Shown: one piece after another, positions 26,812 through 34,603 of the stretch
How positions within the stretch are numbered: position 1 is the first letter of the stretch
How the letters are laid out: the number at the start of each line of letters is the position of its first letter
Assembly (NCBI GenBank): GCA_020829485.1
Contig: JAIVFU010000002.1
Span: 62,001 to 126,000 of the forward strand
DNA from: Nostoc sp. CHAB 5834
GTDB taxonomy: Bacteria > Cyanobacteriota > Cyanobacteriia > Cyanobacteriales > Nostocaceae
Length of the DNA stretch: 64,000 nucleotides
Direction of reading: 5' to 3'
Position numbers and translations under genes: made by a program
Notes under the pieces: model-generated
Databases searched by the model: none
The model's input: the letters and a program-made list of their open reading frames with translations, nothing else
Told to the model about the DNA's origin: nothing

Positions 26812-27156
26812 TTGAAAATACTTTTATTAATTTTACTGTTGGCGATCGCTCTATTCAAATTAACATTCATTAGTCCAGCACTAGCTGCCGAAATATCCAA
26901 CGGTGCTAAAATTTTCGAGGCTAACTGCGCTTCTTGCCATATAGGTGGGGGTAATATTCTTATTAGCCAGAAAACCTTGAAAAAGGAAGCATTGTCAAAG
27001 TACTTAGAAAATTATGATAGCGACTCAATCAAGGCGATTATCCACCAAGTGCAAAATGGTAAAAATGCCATGCCTGCCTTTAAAGGCAAGTTAAGTTCTG
27101 AGGAGATTCTAGAGGTAGCTGCTTACGTTTTTCAGAATGCAGAACAAGGCTGGTAA
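26812..27156 (+). CDS. petJ: cytochrome c6
   Basis: 114 aa precursor of the soluble cytochrome that substitutes for plastocyanin. The start is placed at TTG 26812 ([10 protein letters not shown] after initiation) with GAGG 8 nt upstream; the frame extends to 26782 but the extra residues do not fit a signal peptide. Cleavage is predicted after SPALA. The haem site is CASCH, and the axial Met lies in [10 protein letters not shown]. The mature length of about 86 residues is normal. It is followed by a strong terminator. Confidence 0.92.
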   Translation: MKILLLILLLAIALFKLTFISPALAAEISNGAKIFEANCASCHIGGGNILISQKTLKKEALSKYLENYDSDSIKAIIHQVQNGKNAMPAFKGKLSSEEILEVAAYVFQNAEQGW

Positions 27157-27210
27157 AGTAGCTGAAAGATTTATCTGGGTAAAAAAGCAACAGTTTAGGC
27201 ACTTGCTATA

Positions 27211-27253
27211 AAAAATCAGTCCAGGCGACGCTTTCTCGCCTGGACTGATTTTT
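27211..27253. terminator. bidirectional rho-independent terminator
   Basis: A perfect 18-bp stem, AAAAATCAGTCCAGGCGA (27211-27228) with its complement at 27236-27253, has a 7-nt loop and T/A tracts on both sides. It serves petJ on + and the convergent gene on minus. Confidence 0.92.
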
Positions 27254-27279
27254 CTTGGATTTCCCTTAAATGAGGTTTA

Positions 27280-28962
27280 TTATTTTTCTGGATTAGACTT
27301 TTGTCTGTTTTCCTTCACTTCGCGCAACTGTTCTACTAATTTTCCATCCGATTCAGCAGAGGCTGTAGGCTGACTCTTAGTGACTCTTGGCAGTACTAAC
27401 GGTTCGGAAGTAGTAGCCGCCGATGAAGGCGTAAGCTGGTTATTTCTGATTTGCAGTTCCGGGAATGGTTTAGAAGTAACTGCTGGTGAAGGCGTAGGTT
27501 GATTGCTATTGACTCCCGTTGCAGATAATGGTTTAGGAGTACCTGTCGGTAAGGATGCAGGCTGGTTATTTCTGATTCGCAGTTCAGATAATGGTTTGGG
27601 AGCAGATGTAGGTGAGAACTCAGGCTGATTGCCATTGACTCCTGGTGCAGCTAATGGTTTAACACTACCTGTCGATGAAGGCGTGGGCTGATTATTTCTG
27701 ATTCGCAGTTCAGGAAATGGTTTCGGGGTAAGCTGATTGTTATTGATTCCCGGTGCAGATAATTGAGTAGTTCCAGTGGTGTTGCTAGTGTTGTTTTGGA
27801 AACTTAGGTTAAATGGATAGGAACTGATCCGTTTATCTCCCTTGGGGGATTGCTTGTTGAAGTATTCCCTTGCTTCTGATTTCAATTCCGGGGAAACTAA
27901 CTTGTCTTGAAACTTTATATCTAAGACCTTACCATCAGGATCTACCACTAATACACCCAAAACAGCACCTTCAAGATTCGGCTTCTGCGTGGGTAATGTT
28001 TGACGGATGACAGGTTTTTGTTGAGCGTTGGGGTATTGTTGCTGGACTTCTTTTCTCAGGTTTGCGTAAGAGTCTAGCTGTGCAATCGCCAGTTGAGTTC
28101 CTTTGGCAGATAAATCGGATGCCTGTGACGTGGTTCCCCTAATTAGGGTTAAGCTATCCCCAGCCATTGGAGCTTGTTTTAGAGAATTTATCAGCGGGTT
28201 TTGAGCAATTCTAGACGCATTATTACCCGATTGCGTCATTTGTGAAGCCGTATTTCCCTGTGCTGTTGCAATGGGGCTAGTGTCAGATAAGTTTGGAGAT
28301 TGGGCATTCCGCAGAATATCATCAGGTATTTGCTGTGACTGCAATTGTGGCAATCTATTTCCAGCCAACGGTTTTTGCACAATATCATCAGGTCTTGTCT
28401 GCGATCGCAATTCTGGTAATCTATTTACAGCCAGAGGCTGAGGTGCCTCGTATTTGGTGTCACTGACATTTACACGAGGAGCCGAGCTAGAGAATTTAGG
28501 GCTGGTATTGAATTTAGAACTATCAAATTTAGAAGCGTCAAATCCCAAATTACTACTAGGAATCATCCGTAAAGACTGCCTTGTAGGCAAAGAGGAAACC
28601 CGATAGTTACTCGATGATGCGGGTAGCGGAGGCAGTACTAGCTGACTGGATGGCGCTGGTGCCACTGGGGGCAATAGAGTTTGGGCGCTAAAGTTGGGAG
28701 TAGAAAGTGGCGCTATTGGAGGAAGTTGTTGTAAACCAACTTGGGGTGTGCTTTGCGGCAAACGGCTTTGATCCGCTTGGCTCAATTCTAAAAGTCCGAC
28801 GGTTTTTGATGATGCTGTATCTTTGGGTTTGTTAGAATCCATAGGCATCAATGGCACAATCATCGCGATCGCACCGTGGATGCCAAGAGAAGCTATAGCT
28901 GCTATCCCAATTGGCTGGCTTAAGAGTTCTGGTATATTTTTAAACAGGGAGACGTAAGACAT
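27280..28962 (-). CDS. TonB-like proline-rich protein with C-terminal tandem repeats
   Basis: 560 aa. A membrane anchor lies near residues 15-38 (IGIAAIASLGIHGAIAMIVPL). A long Ser/Pro/Gln-rich region follows, which could span the periplasm. A TonB C-terminal-like segment is at about 305-390 (GAVLGVLVVDPDGKVLDIKFQ). After that comes an unusual repetitive tail (about 395-535) alternating PELRIRNNQPTPS-type and PLxAPGVNxNQP-type units. Most likely an energy-transducing or envelope-spanning protein. The repeat tail after the TonB-like domain is not typical. It is convergent with petJ. Confidence 0.75.
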   Translation of the reverse strand: MSYVSLFKNIPELLSQPIGIAAIASLGIHGAIAMIVPLMPMDSNKPKDTASSKTVGLLELSQADQSRLPQSTPQVGLQQLPPIAPLSTPNFSAQTLLPPVAPAPSSQLVLPPLPASSSNYRVSSLPTRQSLRMIPSSNLGFDASKFDSSKFNTSPKFSSSAPRVNVSDTKYEAPQPLAVNRLPELRSQTRPDDIVQKPLAGNRLPQLQSQQIPDDILRNAQSPNLSDTSPIATAQGNTASQMTQSGNNASRIAQNPLINSLKQAPMAGDSLTLIRGTTSQASDLSAKGTQLAIAQLDSYANLRKEVQQQYPNAQQKPVIRQTLPTQKPNLEGAVLGVLVVDPDGKVLDIKFQDKLVSPELKSEAREYFNKQSPKGDKRISSYPFNLSFQNNTSNTTGTTQLSAPGINNNQLTPKPFPELRIRNNQPTPSSTGSVKPLAAPGVNGNQPEFSPTSAPKPLSELRIRNNQPASLPTGTPKPLSATGVNSNQPTPSPAVTSKPFPELQIRNNQLTPSSAATTSEPLVLPRVTKSQPTASAESDGKLVEQLREVKENRQKSNPEK

Positions 28963-29571
28963 AGCTGTTATCGTTCACTCTACTCAGTTGCAGTTGACTA
29001 GCGATTTTCTCTTTTTGACCATCTTGCAAGATATGCATCCTACTAAGAAAATAATAACTTCCTATCCTGGCAATAAAAACGCCAAAACTGCCATTTATTC
29101 AAGTTTTTAATTGATCAATGACGCTGTATCATGTGTTCCAATTTGAGCTTGCTAAAGAGATTTTTTAAAAATTACTACTTTTGATTTCTTTTCTTATTGT
29201 TATGACGCACACAATTAAAATTAATATCTCGGATATTTATAAAGTTTAACTGAAAGCACAAGTTGGAGTAGATAACAATATCTCTTGAAGTTACCTTGTT
29301 TTTTCTACTGTTTTGCATTCAACTAAGCTTCTGTAACAGATGGCACACTCACTTATCCAAGACTAGTCCCTATGTGAAAATACTACCACATCAGCAGTCC
29401 CTAAATCTGTTGCAAATTGTACAATTTTATTGAAATTCTAGCCTTAAACCCCAGCAAAACTATTTTGGTTTTTATCAAAGGAGTCAGTCATGTGATCGCA
29501 ATTCTAACTTTTGACTTCTTCTTCGTCAAAAAAGTTCAACTCTTTATCAATCATTCCATCCAAAATTTAAA
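28963..29571. other. AT-rich spacer
   Basis: 600 bp between two divergent genes. No gene, strong terminator or repeat family is recognised. It should hold promoters for both the TonB-like gene and the hydrolase. A 63-codon + frame at 29417-29608 runs into the hydrolase start out of frame and is not supported. Confidence 0.5.
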
Positions 29572-30267
29572 ATGCCGTTACCGACAGTTATTGTACCTGG
29601 ATATCTAGAAAGCGCGATCGCTTACCGCCAACTAGAACAATCCCTACAACAGTTAGATTTTCCCACCGTTACAGTACCACTGCGACGGCGTGACTGGCTA
29701 CCCACTATTGGAGGAAGACCTGTAACGCCAATTCTGCAACAACTTGATCTTACAATCAAGCATATATTAGAGCAATATAATGCTACTCAAATTAACTTGA
29801 TTGCTCACTCAGCCGGAGGTTGGATATCCCGCATCTACATGGGAGAAAAGCCTTATTTAGGACGCGGTAATGTCAAACCATCTCTCTGGGAAGGGCATCC
29901 CCTGATTGCTACTCTCATCACCTTGGGTACACCTCATATTAGTCAAGAACGCTGGACGCGCTCCAATTTAGATTTTGTCACCAATAACTACCCAGGAGCT
30001 TTTTACAAAAACGTTCGTTACGTTTGTGTGGCTGGCAAAACTATCTTTGGACAAAGGCGACGCGGTAGTTGGTTAGCTTACAGTAGTTACCAATTAACCT
30101 GTGGTAAGGGCGACACTTGGGGAGATGGAATCACACCCATTGAAGCTGCTCACCTAGAAGGGGCAGAAAATCTGGTGATTGAAGGTGTGAGGCATTCTCC
30201 GAGAAGTCTTGGGATTTGGTATGGTTCAGCAGAACCCTTAAAAGCTTGGGTGCAATATTTGATTTAA
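29572..30267 (+). CDS. alpha/beta-hydrolase, lipase/esterase-like
   Basis: 231 aa. It begins MPLPTVIVPGYLESAIAYRQL, with the oxyanion-type VPGY loop. The nucleophile elbow is LIAHSAGGW (Ser in HSAGG, about residue 82), and a candidate catalytic His is in GVRHSPRS near the C terminus. Such cyanobacterial proteins are annotated as esterase/lipase or PGAP1-like; the substrate is unknown. No signal peptide is seen. Confidence 0.8.
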   Translation: MPLPTVIVPGYLESAIAYRQLEQSLQQLDFPTVTVPLRRRDWLPTIGGRPVTPILQQLDLTIKHILEQYNATQINLIAHSAGGWISRIYMGEKPYLGRGNVKPSLWEGHPLIATLITLGTPHISQERWTRSNLDFVTNNYPGAFYKNVRYVCVAGKTIFGQRRRGSWLAYSSYQLTCGKGDTWGDGITPIEAAHLEGAENLVIEGVRHSPRSLGIWYGSAEPLKAWVQYLI

Positions 30268-30620
30268 CTGATAATCTGGCGCTAGTCCCAACAATCGCTT
30301 AGTAAGCTGTTATGTATACAACTTGCATTATCAGGGCGGGCAGGATGCCCACCCCACAATTATTTTGAAAAAATATTAGTGCAAATTAAAGGCGCGACAG
30401 CTTAATTCATTGCTAGGCTATCGTCTAAAAACGACTAGTAAACAATTTCAGTTCACTTAAGTGGACTTGAGCTATTAGCCTCAGACTTAAGTCTGAGGCG
30501 GGCTAGTACCGCAATGGGGAAGTCTATATTTTTATTTGAGTAATGCAACATTTATTAATATTTCTTAGCTAAAATTGTAATAGTAATAAATATTTAAGTT
30601 AAGAACAGGAGGGGTGAGCT
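30268..30620. other. spacer with two partial repeat elements
   Basis: Positions 30330-30355 carry a partial copy of the GGGCGGGCAGGATGCCCACCCCACA element. Positions 30415-30505 carry copy A of the multi-hairpin repeat. The last ~100 bp are AT-rich, with AGGAG before the next gene. Confidence 0.6.
30415..30505. repeat. multi-hairpin repeat, copy A
   Basis: Three short palindromes in series: TCGTCTAAAAACGA, AGTTCACTTAAGTGGACT and CTCAGACTTAAGTCTGAG (30480-30497), then GCGGGCTAG. Related arrays lie at 41384-41470 and 63590-63662. Confidence 0.75.
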
Positions 30621-31280
30621 ATGCAAAGCACCCAGTTCGATAAGATTTTGCGACGAGTAGCGACGATAATATCGGTAGTGATTCTGACTTTGTGCTTAAT
30701 TTATATCTCTACCGGAGTAATGCTTTCTTTTTATTATGAACCGACAGCAGGCGGAGCTTATAACTCATTGAAGATGATTAATACACAACTGCCATACGGG
30801 TGGTTGTTTTGGAGAGCGCATGATATTGCTGGTAACGCGGTAATTGCGATCGCTCTGATTCAAATTGTAGTGATGTTTTTAGGTCGGCAATTTCGCAAGA
30901 GTTGGCTGGCTGCTTGGATTAGCGGAATTTTGTTAACCTTAAGTGCCATCGGGCTGAATTGGACAGCGATGATCCTAGATTGGACTCAGGAAGGATACTG
31001 GCGTTTTAGCATTGAGCTAGGAACCATCGAAGCTATTCCTTTTATTGGTGGACAACTCCGCGAGATCCTAACTGGTGGTGGAGCCATTAACACAGTTACC
31101 GTCGAACACCTTTACACAATTCACAGTTATCTGATTTCGGTGGCAACCCTAATTCTTGCCATAGTGCATTTATCTGCTTTACTGTGGCAAGAATGGGAAA
31201 TATATCAAGAAACGCCAAGACCAGAAATTGATAATTCGCAACAACCGCCAGAAGGCGAATTTATTCCTTCCCAAAGCTAA
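30621..31280 (+). CDS. cytochrome b6-like membrane protein with one haem ligand replaced
   Basis: 219 aa, four predicted helices, clearly a paralogue of cytochrome b6. The b6-type segments TGVMLSFYYEPT and AIPFIGGQLREILTGGG are present. His ligands H67 and H168 of one haem are conserved with b6 spacing. Of the other pair, H183 is present but the partner is Gln81, exactly 14 residues after H67, where b6 has His. So at most one canonical b haem is expected. The C-terminal tail is polar. It stands alone, with GGAGG before the ATG, and its redox partner is unknown. Confidence 0.82.
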   Translation: MQSTQFDKILRRVATIISVVILTLCLIYISTGVMLSFYYEPTAGGAYNSLKMINTQLPYGWLFWRAHDIAGNAVIAIALIQIVVMFLGRQFRKSWLAAWISGILLTLSAIGLNWTAMILDWTQEGYWRFSIELGTIEAIPFIGGQLREILTGGGAINTVTVEHLYTIHSYLISVATLILAIVHLSALLWQEWEIYQETPRPEIDNSQQPPEGEFIPSQS

Positions 31281-31320
31281 TAAAAAGTTAGGAATTCTTT
31301 CTTCCCCTACTTCCCTTGCC

Positions 31321-33231
31321 TCATCCCCCAGGAGCCTCACTAGCCGACAATTGGACAAGGGATAGGTCTTCAACCTCTGGTAACTTTTCTAGAGAGAGGG
31401 GAGTGGATTGGGTAGCACCAGATAAACGTTTTAAAAGGCTAGGTCTGGGGTCATGCAACAGGTAAATAATGCGATCGCTAATTTCCCACTCTTGATTAGC
31501 TGACATTACCTGTAAACGTTCTTCTCGTTCTATCAATAGCGGTATCAACACCCCAGTCCGAATCTTTTCTTGGATGCGATCGCATTGAGTAGAAAACTCC
31601 AACTCATCTAGCGTAGTTGTCCCTAGCTTGACACGCCCATCATTCAAATATTCATTCCAAGTTTTAATCCCTAAGTCTGGGATAAAAGCTTGCTCAACTT
31701 TATTACTAGCCGAAATATTCGCTTGCGGATCGCGGGGGAAAACAGCTAAAACGCGCGGCGGACTAAACTCCTCAGCTGCTCGTTGAGCCAAAACAAAATT
31801 TACCTCACCATTACTAGTCATAGCCAAAAACGTACCTATAGAGCCAAGTCCCGCCTCTTCCAAAACAGCAGCATCTAGCGCACTGCTAGCAATCACCCGC
31901 AGATTTTGCGCCTCAGCTTGCACAAGACATTCGGGGTCAGTATCAATCATGACTACGTTTTCTCCCCGTTCTTGAAAGAAGCGGGCAATCAAAAGACTTA
32001 ACGGATTACAACCTACAATCACTGCCCCAGTTACGTCTTTGGAAGTGATTTGCAACCATTTAGCAACCCAGCCAGCTGTTAGCCCTTGGCAGACAACAGT
32101 CATGATAATTGTGAGGAAAACTAAAGCTTTGATGGAATCACCGCCGTTAATGCCGCGCTGTGTCAGCGAAATCGCAAAAAAAGAAGCGACGGAGGCAGCA
32201 ACAATTCCTCTAGGAGCAACCCAGCTTAAAAATACTTTTTGTCGCCAGTTTAAGTCACTATTCCAGGTACATAAAAGGATATTAATTGGGCGAACGACAA
32301 ACATTAATACTAAAACAGTGAATAAACTACCCCAACCCAAAGCAAACACACTGGCAATAGATAAATCAGCAGCTAATAAGATGAACAGCACCGAGACGCT
32401 GAGAATTGTCAGTTGACCCTTAAAACTTCTTAACAGGCGTTCTTCTGGGACTGAGGAGTTAGCAAAGACTGCCCCTGCAACTACTGTTGTCATTACTCCC
32501 GATTCACTGCGGATCATTTGCGATAAGGTAAACAGGCTCCAAAGTATCGCCAATACCACTAAGTTTTTTAGCTCGAATGACAGAAAACTGGCGCGTTTGA
32601 AAATCAAACTCATCAGATAACCGCCAGCACCACCAATTGCCGCACCAACACCCAGGCGCATCAACAAACCGACGATCGCATTAATGGGGTCAGCATCGCC
32701 ATTTAAAATCGTGTCAAGGACGACGAAGGCGAGGATAGCCCCTACAGGGTCAATTAAAACCCCTTCTCCTTCCAAGAGTGTTGCTACTTGCCGATCTACA
32801 TTGATTTGTTTGAGCAAAGGCCCAACGACGGTTGGGCCCGTAACCACAACGATGGAAGCATAGAGAAAAGCTATCTTCCAGGGGAATTCACCCAGCCAGT
32901 GAGCAGCCATACTCCCACCAAGCAATGTGATCAGCGTTCCTAGAGTGACGAGCAATTGTAAGCTGACAGAAACTCTACCTAACTCACGCAGATCCAAGTT
33001 AAGTCCGCCTTCAAACAAAATGATTGCCGTTGCTAGGGCGACAATAACTTCCAATCCACTGCCGAGTAAATGGGGATGCAACAGCCCGATGCCATCAGAG
33101 CCAAAGAGGATGCCCAACAGCAATAACAAAACGATGCTGGGTATCCGAAAGTATGCAGCCAGCACTTGGGCGCTAATGCCTGCAAGGACGGCGATCGCCA
33201 TCTGTAGGGTAATTTCAAAAGATGCTTCCAT
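31321..33231 (-). CDS. cation:proton antiporter with TrkA-N domain (CPA1/NhaP type)
   Basis: 636 aa. Residues 1-395 hold about 12 membrane helices with the CPA signature ILFEGGLNLDLRELG and VVTGPTVVGPLL. A cytosolic RCK/TrkA-N domain follows (about 405-520: GAVIVGCNPLSLLIARFFQERG, quoted only to identify the Rossmann glycines). A C-terminal TrkA-C-like part comes last. It exports Na+ or K+ in exchange for protons and helps pH or salt homeostasis. The two-domain layout is usual in cyanobacteria. Confidence 0.9.
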   Translation of the reverse strand: MEASFEITLQMAIAVLAGISAQVLAAYFRIPSIVLLLLLGILFGSDGIGLLHPHLLGSGLEVIVALATAIILFEGGLNLDLRELGRVSVSLQLLVTLGTLITLLGGSMAAHWLGEFPWKIAFLYASIVVVTGPTVVGPLLKQINVDRQVATLLEGEGVLIDPVGAILAFVVLDTILNGDADPINAIVGLLMRLGVGAAIGGAGGYLMSLIFKRASFLSFELKNLVVLAILWSLFTLSQMIRSESGVMTTVVAGAVFANSSVPEERLLRSFKGQLTILSVSVLFILLAADLSIASVFALGWGSLFTVLVLMFVVRPINILLCTWNSDLNWRQKVFLSWVAPRGIVAASVASFFAISLTQRGINGGDSIKALVFLTIIMTVVCQGLTAGWVAKWLQITSKDVTGAVIVGCNPLSLLIARFFQERGENVVMIDTDPECLVQAEAQNLRVIASSALDAAVLEEAGLGSIGTFLAMTSNGEVNFVLAQRAAEEFSPPRVLAVFPRDPQANISASNKVEQAFIPDLGIKTWNEYLNDGRVKLGTTTLDELEFSTQCDRIQEKIRTGVLIPLLIEREERLQVMSANQEWEISDRIIYLLHDPRPSLLKRLSGATQSTPLSLEKLPEVEDLSLVQLSASEAPGG

Positions 33232-33345
33232 GTTGTAGATTTTGAGCGATTTATTTCAAAATCTCTTATAAAAAACCGTAGACATTAACTTTGCACGGTA
33301 CAACATCATACCCTTTGTCCATTGTAGAAGTTAGCGTTTTTTCTT

Positions 33346-33480
33346 AGGACTTACGCAATAACTCTCTGAAACTCTCATTCCTTTGTGACAGCAGTCGCTC
33401 ATGGGGGAAACCCCCAAGACCGCGCTGCCTCTCCTTTGCGCCTTTGCGGTTCGTTTTTCCATTATTTTGCGTAAGTCCTG
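33346..33480. repeat. MITE-like element AGGACTTACGCAA, copy 1
   Basis: The left end AGGACTTACGCAATAA and right end TTATTTTGCGTAAGTCCT are inverted repeats. The interior contains CCTTTGCGCCTTTGCGGTTCGTTTTT. A shorter second copy lies at 63692-63782. No coding capacity. Confidence 0.85.
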
Positions 33481-33499
33481 TTTCTATCTGCACGTCCCT

Positions 33500-33630
33500 T
33501 TAAGCGAACTCCAACAAATAAATTATTCGATGTTGTGGGGTGGACAACATGAGCGCCCAGTTCACAGGACGGGCGGGAGGCCCATCCTACAAGAAATATT
33601 GGGATATTTTATTACTTGGAAGTCCCTTAA
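33500..33630. repeat. MITE-like element TTAAGGGACTTCCAAG, copy 1
   Basis: A ~130-bp element ends in CTTGGAAGTCCCTTAA, with a diverged inverted copy at its left (TTAAGCGAACTCCAACAAATAA). The interior holds TTGTGGGGTGGAC and GGGCGGGAGGCCCATCCTACAAG. Copy 2 is at 49326-49455. Confidence 0.8.
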
Positions 33631-33825
33631 ATCCCCAGCGCCGGACGCTGATGAACCCTGCGGCTTGCCGCAAAAGTATCTACAGAATTCTTTTGCTGTC
33701 TCCATGTCTTTGTATCCTCTTCAAGCTTTTGCCTCCACCCAGTTTAGCCGCCACAAACTTTTTTTGGCAAAAGCTGTTGACAAAGGCCAGGAAATTGGTT
33801 AACTTATAAAAGGTCTGAGTCCCAT
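33631..33825. other. spacer upstream of tRNA-Glu
   Basis: No gene recognised. It includes CCCCAGCGCCGGACGCTGATGAACC-like short dyads near 33637 and an AT-rich stretch just before the tRNA. Confidence 0.4.
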
Positions 33826-33898
33826 GCCCCCATCGTCTAGAGGCCTAGGACACCTCCCTTTCACGGAGGTAACGGGGATTCGAATTCCCCTGGGGGTA
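33826..33898 (+). tRNA. tRNA-Glu (TTC)
   Basis: A 73-nt cloverleaf: acceptor GCCCCCA (33826-33832) pairs with TGGGGGT (33891-33897). The anticodon loop is CTTTCAC, giving TTC, and the T-arm is GGGGATTCGAATTCCCC. CCA is not encoded. It is the glutamate tRNA used for both translation and tetrapyrrole synthesis. Confidence 0.97.
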
Positions 33899-34001
33899 CT
33901 TAAAAACAATCAAAGATCAAAAGTATTTTTTGCTGGAAATCTACCAAATTAAACTATCATCCAGGCTTTTACCTGGATGATAATTTGACTAGAGATAAGC
34001 T

Positions 34002-34595
34002 TCAATGCTTGGCTAACTCTTCTACACGTTGGTGAATAGCCAGAAGATTTGACCGCAAATCTTTACTCAGACGGTTTTCAATGATTCCCACTGGCATAGT
34101 CAGTTTAGGCCAAACTTGAATTGTGTAGCAAAGATTTGTTCCTACATACTCACCAAGAGAATAAGGCTCTAAGCACCAGCTACCAGAAAAGCCTTTAAAA
34201 TCTCCCTCCACCATGCGGAAGTTAATTTCCTTGGGGAAGTATTCTTCCAAATCTAGAACTACCCGCGCACTAAAGTTGAAATTCAGTAAGCGCTGGGAGC
34301 CTACTTGCTCCAGTCTAATTCCACCATTGGGATGCTCGATTAGACGACTTTTAGCGAGGTTAGGGAGAAAGTCAGGTAAGGCTTCATAATCTGTCAGAAC
34401 CTTCCAGATTTGTTCCACTGGTTGGGGAATTTGGACTTTGGCGGTGATTTGTCGTTGTCGCTGTGCTATTTTCTCAATTTGAACTTCTACCTTAGCTGCC
34501 ACGACTGCATCAATAGTCAAATCCCCTTCGAGGTTGATGTCATCACTAAGAGACTGGGAATCAAGGTTCTCTGTTGTGTTCTGTTTTTTAGTCAC
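34002..34595 (-). CDS. SRPBCC / START-like (cyclase/dehydrase) protein
   Basis: 197 aa. After a polar N terminus (1-45), residues about 50-190 form a Coq10/START-like hydrophobic pocket: ITAKVQIPQPVEQIWKVLTDYEALPDFLPN, cited for its characteristic VW..LTDYE..P.F.P pattern. The ligand is unknown; relatives bind lipids or polyketides. It begins 8 bp after the histidine-kinase gene on the same strand, so the two are likely one transcript. Confidence 0.83.
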   Translation of the reverse strand: MTKKQNTTENLDSQSLSDDINLEGDLTIDAVVAAKVEVQIEKIAQRQRQITAKVQIPQPVEQIWKVLTDYEALPDFLPNLAKSRLIEHPNGGIRLEQVGSQRLLNFNFSARVVLDLEEYFPKEINFRMVEGDFKGFSGSWCLEPYSLGEYVGTNLCYTIQVWPKLTMPVGIIENRLSKDLRSNLLAIHQRVEELAKH

Positions 34596-34603
34596 TTTCA
34601 GAA

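Noticed and set aside
27211..27253. Perfect inverted repeat considered as a transposon end
   Set aside because: A short loop, flanking A/T tracts and location between convergent genes make it a bidirectional terminator.
33401..33809. 133- and 89-codon + frames upstream of tRNA-Glu
   Set aside because: Both run through two MITE-like elements that have second copies elsewhere; no gene-like sequence.
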